From Burkholderiales bacterium 70-64 (GTDB lineage Bacteria > Pseudomonadota > Gammaproteobacteria > Burkholderiales > Burkholderiaceae_E), in the NCBI GenBank assembly GCA_001898645.1, contig MKUQ01000037.1, positions 1-64,000 on the forward strand: a DNA stretch of 64,000 nt. Direction: 5' to 3'. The position numbers and the translations under genes were made by a program. Below the pieces are notes generated by a model. It worked only from the letters and a program-made list of their open reading frames with translations, did no database searches and had not been told where the DNA came from. Of this stretch, positions 59,425-64,000 are shown piece after piece; the stretch's first letter is position 1, and each line of letters starts with the position of its first letter.

Positions 59425-59892
59425 CTAGATGAACAGGCAGATGTCCGACTGACCCGCGAATTCCAGGAAGGTCGCGGCGCCGCCCGGTTCGATCTCGGCG
59501 ATGAGGTCGTCGGTGCGAAAGTCGAACAGGTCGAAGGTCATCTGGCAGGCGATGAACCTCACCCCGGCCTCCAGGCACAGGCTGCGCAGCTCCTGCAGCG
59601 ACGCCACCCCCTTGGAGCGGATCTTCGACTTCATCATGCGGGTGGCCATCGCCTCCATGCCCGGCAGCGCCTGCGCGAAGACCGGGATCGGCATCGGCAT
59701 CGGCATCGCCGGATTGGCCAGCGGGCTGAGCTTCACGTCGGCGAGATCCTTGCGCAGCAGCGTCAGCCCGTAGAACGTGAAGAACACCTGCACTTCGTAG
59801 TCGAGCGCGGCGGCAGTGGACGCCAGGATGAACGGCGGATACGCCATGTCCAGGGTGCCCTTGCTCGCGATGATCGCCATCTTCCTGGCCAT
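59425..59892 (-). CDS. DsrE2-like sulfur-relay family protein
   Basis: A 155-aa protein of the DsrE/DsrF-like (DsrE2) family, often linked to sulfur transfer or found as a peroxiredoxin-like fold. Family blocks are AIIASKGTLDMAYPPFILA, FTFYGLTLLRKDL, NPAMPMPMPIPV and VRFIACQMTFDLF with the conserved cysteine in ACQM. The ATG at 59892 follows GGGAGGT. No other dsr genes are nearby; the neighbours are a cytochrome c and copper genes. The role is unproven. Confidence 0.82.
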   Translation of the reverse strand: MARKMAIIASKGTLDMAYPPFILASTAAALDYEVQVFFTFYGLTLLRKDLADVKLSPLANPAMPMPMPIPVFAQALPGMEAMATRMMKSKIRSKGVASLQELRSLCLEAGVRFIACQMTFDLFDFRTDDLIAEIEPGGAATFLEFAGQSDICLFI

Positions 59893-59953
59893 GCGAGAAA
59901 CCTCCCGAGCGGATCCCTTCCGCTTGCGGCCTATTGTGCGCCTGCGCCGCCGC

Positions 59954-60454
59954 TCACTGCCGCTGCCGGCTCGCGCGCTCGATTTCAGCCTGCCTGGCGC
60001 GTATCGCCTCGGGCCAGTTCGAGGCGATGTAGGCGAGCACGGCGCGGATCTGTGCATCCGTGAGCACGCCGTAGAAGGCCGGCATGTCGCTCTGGTAGCC
60101 GGGTGGCGCGTAGGCCTGCACGCCGTTCTTGACGATGGTGAACAGCACCCCTGAAGGGTGATGCCAGGTGTGCCCGGTGGCGTCGTGCGGCGGCGCGGGC
60201 ATGCGGCCGTCGGCGCGACGCGTCTGCCAGTGGGGCTGTCCCTCCAGCCGCTCGCCGTGGCAGCTCGCGCAGTAGCGGGCGTAAACCTCGCGGCCTTGCG
60301 CGATCACCGCGGGATCGGCGCCATCGGCCGCCGACGGCGCTCGCCAGTGCCACCACGCGGCGCCGAGCGCCGCCGCTGTCGAGATTGCGCCCACCGCCAA
60401 CACGGTTGCGCGCCGCGGCCTGGCTGCGCGTTTTCCGGCATCCGGATCGTTCAT
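59954..60454 (-). CDS. Membrane-anchored class I cytochrome c
   Basis: A 166-aa single-haem cytochrome c. It has an N-terminal membrane anchor (about 16-36), haem motif CASCH (C62, C65, H66) and a likely axial methionine in YQSDMPAF. It probably transfers electrons in the periplasm. The start overlaps the stop of the copper ATPase (ATGA), so it belongs to the copper operon and may pair with copper handling or oxidase function. The partner is unknown. Confidence 0.85.
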   Translation of the reverse strand: MNDPDAGKRAARPRRATVLAVGAISTAAALGAAWWHWRAPSAADGADPAVIAQGREVYARYCASCHGERLEGQPHWQTRRADGRMPAPPHDATGHTWHHPSGVLFTIVKNGVQAYAPPGYQSDMPAFYGVLTDAQIRAVLAYIASNWPEAIRARQAEIERASRQRQ

Positions 60455-62673
60455 CGGGCACTCCGCAGGCGCAGCGCATTGGAGACGACCGAGACCGAGC
60501 TCAGGCTCATGGCGAGCGCGGCGATGAGCGGCGAAAGCAGCCAGCCCAGCACCGGGTAGAGGACCCCGGCGGCGATCGGAACCCCGAGCGCGTTGTAGAC
60601 GAGCGCGAAACCGAGGTTCTCGCGCATGTTCCGGACGGTCTGGCGCGAGATCGCCCGCGCGCGCACGATCGCCCGCAGGTCGCCCTTGACCAGCGTGACG
60701 TGGCCCGCGTTCATCGCAACGTCGGTGCCGGTGCCCATCGCGATGCCGATGTCGGCGCGGGCGAGGGCGGGCGCGTCGTTGATCCCGTCGCCGGCCATCG
60801 CGACGCGGCGGCCCTGGGCTTGCAGGCGTTCGATGATCGCAACCTTGTCCGCCGGTTTCACCTCGCCGAGGATCTCATCGATGCCGAGCGCGCGGCCGAC
60901 GGCGCGTGCGGTCGTCCAGCCGTCGCCGGTCGCCATCACCAGGTGCAGGCCGGCCTGCCGCAGCTGCCGCACCGCCTCCGCGGTGGTCGGCTTGATCGGA
61001 TCGGAGACGGCGAGCAGGCCGTTTGCCTTGCCGTCGACCGCGAGGACCATGACGCTTGCACCTTGCGCGCGCAAGGACTCCGCCTGGCCGGCCAGCGGTG
61101 CATGGTCGATGCCTTCGTCGTCCATCAAGGTCGTGTTGCCCAGTGCGACGCGTCGACCCTCGACGGTGCCGCGCACGCCGATGCCGCTGGCCGATTCGAA
61201 GGTCCCGGCCGCCGCCAGCGCGAGCCCGCGCCGCCGCGCCTCGTCGACGATTGCATGCGCCAGCGGGTGCTCGGATCCCTGGTCCAGGCTCGCAGCGATG
61301 CGCAGCACCTCCGATTCATCGAAGCCGGCAGCGGCGGCGACGCGATCGAAGGCGGGCTTGCCTTCGGTGAGCGTACCCGTCTTGTCGACGACGATGGTGT
61401 CGATGGTCCGGAATGCCTCGATCGCCGCGGCATCGCGAAAGAGGATTCCCTGCGTGGCGGCCTTTCCGGTGGCGACCATGATCGACATCGGCGTCGCCAG
61501 CCCCAGTGCGCACGGGCAGGCGATGATGAGCACCGCCAGCGCGTTCAGCGTGGCGTACACCCAGCTCGGCTGCGGGCCGAAGAGGCCCCAGACCAGGAAC
61601 GTGACGACTGCGATCGCGATCACCGCCATCACGAACCAGCCCGCGACGAGGTCCGCCATGCGCTGCATCGGCGCGCGAGAGCGCTGGGCCTGCGCGACCA
61701 TCGCCACGATCTGAGAGAGCATGGTTTCGGAGCCCACGCGCTCGGCGCGCATGATCAACGCGCCGCTGGTGTTGATCGTCGCGCCGACGACCTTGTCGCC
61801 GACGCGCTTTCCGACCGGAATCGGCTCGCCGGTGAGCATCGACTCGTCGATCGAGCTCTCGCCCTCGAGCACGACGCCGTCGACCGGTACCTTTTCGCCG
61901 GGGCGGATGCGCAGCCGGTCGCCTACGTGCACGAGGGCGAGGGGGATGTCCGCCTCTCTGCCGTCGGCATCGAGCCGGCGCGCGGTTTTCGGCGCCAATC
62001 CGAGCAGCGCCTTCAACGCGGCCGAAGTGCGGCCGCGCGCGCGCAACTCGAGTATCTGGCCGAGCAGGGTCAGGGACACGATGACCGCCGCGGCCTCGAA
62101 ATAGACGCCGACGCGTCCGTGCGAGGCGAACGACTCGGGAAACCACTGCGGGGTAATCGTGGCGGCGACGCTGTAGACGAAGGCGGCCCCGGTGCCGAGC
62201 CCGATCAGCGTCCACATGTTGGGGCTGGCATTGCGGAACGATTGGACACACCGCACGAAGAACGGCCAACCGGCCCAGAGCACGATCGGGATCGACAGCA
62301 CCAATTCGACCCACGGCTGCGTCGTCGGCGACATCAGGTCGAAGCGGTGACCGAACATCGCGAGCGTGGTCACGATCGCAGTCAGCGGCAACGTCCACCA
62401 GAAGCGTCGCGTGAAGTCGACGAGCTCCGGGTTCTCCTCGTCTTCGAGTCCCGGCAGGAGCGGCTCGAGCGCCATGCCGCAGATCGGACAGTTGCCCGGC
62501 GCAGCGCGGCGGATTTCCGGATGCATCGGACAGGTGTAGATCGTGCCCGCGGGCGGCGGGGCCGCTCGCGGTCCCTCGGCGTGATCGCGGCCGGTGTGAG
62601 CGTGTCGAGGCGGGCGCACCGGGCCCCGCGCACCCGCCGCCTGGGTGGCTCGACGATCCGGTTGCTCCTTCAT
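60451..62673 (-). CDS. Copper-translocating P1B-type ATPase
   Basis: Exports copper or silver from the cytoplasm. The 740-aa product has a His-rich start, a heavy-metal-binding domain with CPMHPEI and CPICGM (about 45-70) rather than a classic GMTCxxC domain, and eight membrane segments. The transport motif CPC is at 386-388, phosphorylated D430 is in DKTGT, and GDGINDAP lies near the C-terminus. The ATG at 62673 is used; the longer upstream frame is not conserved. It is similar to SilP/CopA-like pumps found next to Cus systems. Confidence 0.93.
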   Translation of the reverse strand: MKEQPDRRATQAAGARGPVRPPRHAHTGRDHAEGPRAAPPPAGTIYTCPMHPEIRRAAPGNCPICGMALEPLLPGLEDEENPELVDFTRRFWWTLPLTAIVTTLAMFGHRFDLMSPTTQPWVELVLSIPIVLWAGWPFFVRCVQSFRNASPNMWTLIGLGTGAAFVYSVAATITPQWFPESFASHGRVGVYFEAAAVIVSLTLLGQILELRARGRTSAALKALLGLAPKTARRLDADGREADIPLALVHVGDRLRIRPGEKVPVDGVVLEGESSIDESMLTGEPIPVGKRVGDKVVGATINTSGALIMRAERVGSETMLSQIVAMVAQAQRSRAPMQRMADLVAGWFVMAVIAIAVVTFLVWGLFGPQPSWVYATLNALAVLIIACPCALGLATPMSIMVATGKAATQGILFRDAAAIEAFRTIDTIVVDKTGTLTEGKPAFDRVAAAAGFDESEVLRIAASLDQGSEHPLAHAIVDEARRRGLALAAAGTFESASGIGVRGTVEGRRVALGNTTLMDDEGIDHAPLAGQAESLRAQGASVMVLAVDGKANGLLAVSDPIKPTTAEAVRQLRQAGLHLVMATGDGWTTARAVGRALGIDEILGEVKPADKVAIIERLQAQGRRVAMAGDGINDAPALARADIGIAMGTGTDVAMNAGHVTLVKGDLRAIVRARAISRQTVRNMRENLGFALVYNALGVPIAAGVLYPVLGWLLSPLIAALAMSLSSVSVVSNALRLRSAR

Positions 62674-62779
62674 ATTCCGGCGTTCCTTGTTCTCGACACG
62701 AGGCAGGGGAGATTGAATTCCATGTTCGCACGTGCGATGCCCAGGGCCTCCTCCTGCGACCGCCTGGCGTTCTCCAGCT

Positions 62780-63259
62780 TCACCGCGACGCCCGGTGCGG
62801 GTTCGCCGCATCGTGCCCGGAGCGGGTTTCCTTCGCCTCGCCCGGCGTGAACCGCGCCTGCTGCGGCTTCGCGCCGGCCAGCGAGACCGAGACGACGACC
62901 TTCGTGCCGGGTGCGGTCGCGTAGCGGCCGGCGCCGCGCATGCGATTGTCGCCATCGGGTCGCAGGGCGATGCTGGCCTTCGACTTGCCCGCCATGAACA
63001 GGGCCGAGCCGGATGCGCCCGCCGTCGACACCGGCGCTCCTGCGTGATCGGTGACGTGCACCACCACGGGGCTGTCCTTCGCGGGTGTAGCGTCCTTCGC
63101 CACCACCAGTTCGTAGTGGTAGGGCCCGGCCATGCGCAACTGCCCGCCGTGGGGCGCGTGCTGCGTATCGAGCCAGGCGTCGTCGTGGGCGAATGCCGCG
63201 GTCCAGCCGAGGAGGGTGCCGGCGGCGAGGAGAGCGGCAGCGATGGAGCGGGGTTTCAT
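62780..63259 (-). CDS. Exported protein of unknown function in the metal-efflux group
   Basis: A 159-aa protein with a clear signal peptide (cleavage near AAFAHDD, about residue 24). The mature part begins with a possible metal-binding [15 protein letters not shown], followed by a small beta-rich region ([22 protein letters not shown]) like FixH/YtkA-type domains. It sits between the CusA-like pump and the copper ATPase on the same strand. A periplasmic metal-binding helper is plausible but not shown. The 106 bases to the ATPase gene hold no recognised signal. Confidence 0.65.
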   Translation of the reverse strand: MKPRSIAAALLAAGTLLGWTAAFAHDDAWLDTQHAPHGGQLRMAGPYHYELVVAKDATPAKDSPVVVHVTDHAGAPVSTAGASGSALFMAGKSKASIALRPDGDNRMRGAGRYATAPGTKVVVSVSLAGAKPQQARFTPGEAKETRSGHDAANPHRASR

Positions 63260-63283
63260 GCGGATTTCCTTTCGGATGACGGG

Positions 63284-64000
63284 TCAGAAGCTTTCGCCCG
63301 CGCGCGCGGCGAGCAGGCGCTCCAGGGGCCTGGCGCCCCAGCGGCGGAACATCAGCGGCGTGAGCATGGTGTCGAGCACCGTGGCGCTTACCAGGCCGCC
63401 GAAGATCACCACGGCCACGGGATGCAGCACTTCCTTGCCGGGCGCATCGGCCGACAGCAGCAGCGGCACCAGCGCGAAAGCGGCCACCAGCGCGGTCATC
63501 AGCACCGGCGTCAGGCGCTCGAGCGAGCCGCGCACGATCATCTCGTCGCCGAAGCGCTCGCCTTCGAAGGCGCACAGGTTGACGTAGTGGGAGATCTTCA
63601 GGATGCCGTTGCGCGTGGCGATGCCCGCCAGGGTGACGAAGCCCACCAACGCAGCCACCGACAGGGGTTGGCCCGAGATCCACAGGGCGATCACGCTGCC
63701 GACCAGCGCCAGCGGGATGTTGCCCATGATGATCAGCGAGAGCACCGTGGAGCGGTAGCGGCTGTACAGCACCAGGAAGATCATCGCCAGCGACACCGCC
63801 GCCAGCAGCACGATCAGGCGCGCAGCCTGCTCCTGCGCCTGGAACTGGCCCTCCAGTGTCGTGAAATAGCCCTCCGGCATCGGCTCTGCGACGATGGCCG
63901 CGCGGATCCCGGCGACCGCTGCGGACATGTCCCTGCCGTCGGTATTGGCCGACACCACGATGCGCCGGCGTGCATTCTCCCGGCTCACCTGGTTGGGACC
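63284..64000 (-). CDS. CusA/CzcA-type heavy-metal RND efflux pump, C-terminal part
   Basis: The 5' part lies beyond the right edge; the frame is open to 64000 (GPNQVSRENARRRIVVSAN). About 239 residues are present, including the last periplasmic segment and the C-terminal membrane helices (LAAVSLAMIFLVLYSRYRS, GFVTLAGIATRNGILKISHYVNL, TPVLMTALVAAFALVP, TPLMFRRWG). These proton-driven pumps export Cu/Ag or Co/Zn/Cd. The company of a copper ATPase favours copper/silver; the diagnostic residues are off-window. Confidence 0.92.
   Translation of the reverse strand, partial: GPNQVSRENARRRIVVSANTDGRDMSAAVAGIRAAIVAEPMPEGYFTTLEGQFQAQEQAARLIVLLAAVSLAMIFLVLYSRYRSTVLSLIIMGNIPLALVGSVIALWISGQPLSVAALVGFVTLAGIATRNGILKISHYVNLCAFEGERFGDEMIVRGSLERLTPVLMTALVAAFALVPLLLSADAPGKEVLHPVAVVIFGGLVSATVLDTMLTPLMFRRWGARPLERLLAARAGESF

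Noticed and set aside
62670-63683. Alternative minus-strand frame overlapping the exported protein and the pump
   Set aside because: Out of frame with two conserved genes; sequence is low-complexity with no family signature.

Overview
This is a 64 kb piece of a very GC-rich betaproteobacterial chromosome, most likely from the order Burkholderiales. The evidence is the gene order leuC - entericidin - leuD - leuB - asd - fimV - truA - trpFBA - accD - folC - SPOR - cvpA - purF - metZ, which is a Burkholderiales hallmark, together with a lexA-imuA-imuB cassette and hut genes of the formimidoylglutamate (HutF/HutG) route. No rRNA and no CRISPR array are visible. Coding density is very high and no gap exceeds 300 bases.

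Left edge (1-1,123): a tyrosine recombinase ends 15 bases from the 3' end of a tRNA-Val(CAC) gene. This is the usual layout of an element integrated into a tRNA, so the window probably starts inside a genomic island and enters the core chromosome at the tRNA.

Core block (1,175-31,053): a methyltransferase-like gene, gltX, aroC, an M48 lipoprotein protease, the leucine genes (split by a strong hairpin terminator between leuD and leuB), asd, fimV, truA, a membrane class III adenylate cyclase, a patatin-like lipase interrupted by a membrane domain (minus strand), trpFBA-accD-folC, a SPOR protein, cvpA-purF, metZ and putA.

SOS block: dnaE2 (minus strand, 31,114-34,338) has a perfect LexA box at its start. 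Its usual partners lexA-imuA-imuB lie about 21 kb away (55,533-58,559) behind a second LexA box, so the mutasome is split. imuB carries a short palindromic repeat inside its reading frame, and a related 122-base palindrome overlaps its stop codon.

Histidine/urocanate block (34,423-50,850) is the most unusual part. An IclR regulator and hutD face a plus-strand operon: an imidazolonepropionase-like gene, a five-gene branched-chain-type ABC importer, a canonical urocanase, hutG and hutF. Together these cover urocanate to glutamate, but hutH is absent. Running against it is a second, tightly coupled minus-strand operon of divergent urocanase, imidazolonepropionase and formimidoylglutamate deiminase paralogues. 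It is controlled by a divergent HutC-type repressor with two TTGT-N4-ACAA operators. The parallel divergence of three consecutive enzymes suggests a second route for a modified imidazole or urocanate compound.

Right part (51,008-64,000): a glycerol-3-phosphate importer ugpBAE with ugpQ but no ugpC; a TraR/DksA zinc-finger protein; the lexA-imuAB cassette; a glycine-rich RRM protein whose ribosome binding site sits in a perfect 9-bp stem; a DsrE2-like protein; and a copper group (cytochrome c, P-type ATPase, exported protein, the C-terminal part of a CusA/CzcA pump) that runs off the right edge.

Two genes, truA and ugpA, have no ATG, GTG or TTG start that preserves their conserved N-terminus. 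In both, the candidate start is a CTG exactly one codon after the upstream gene's TAG and in the same frame.
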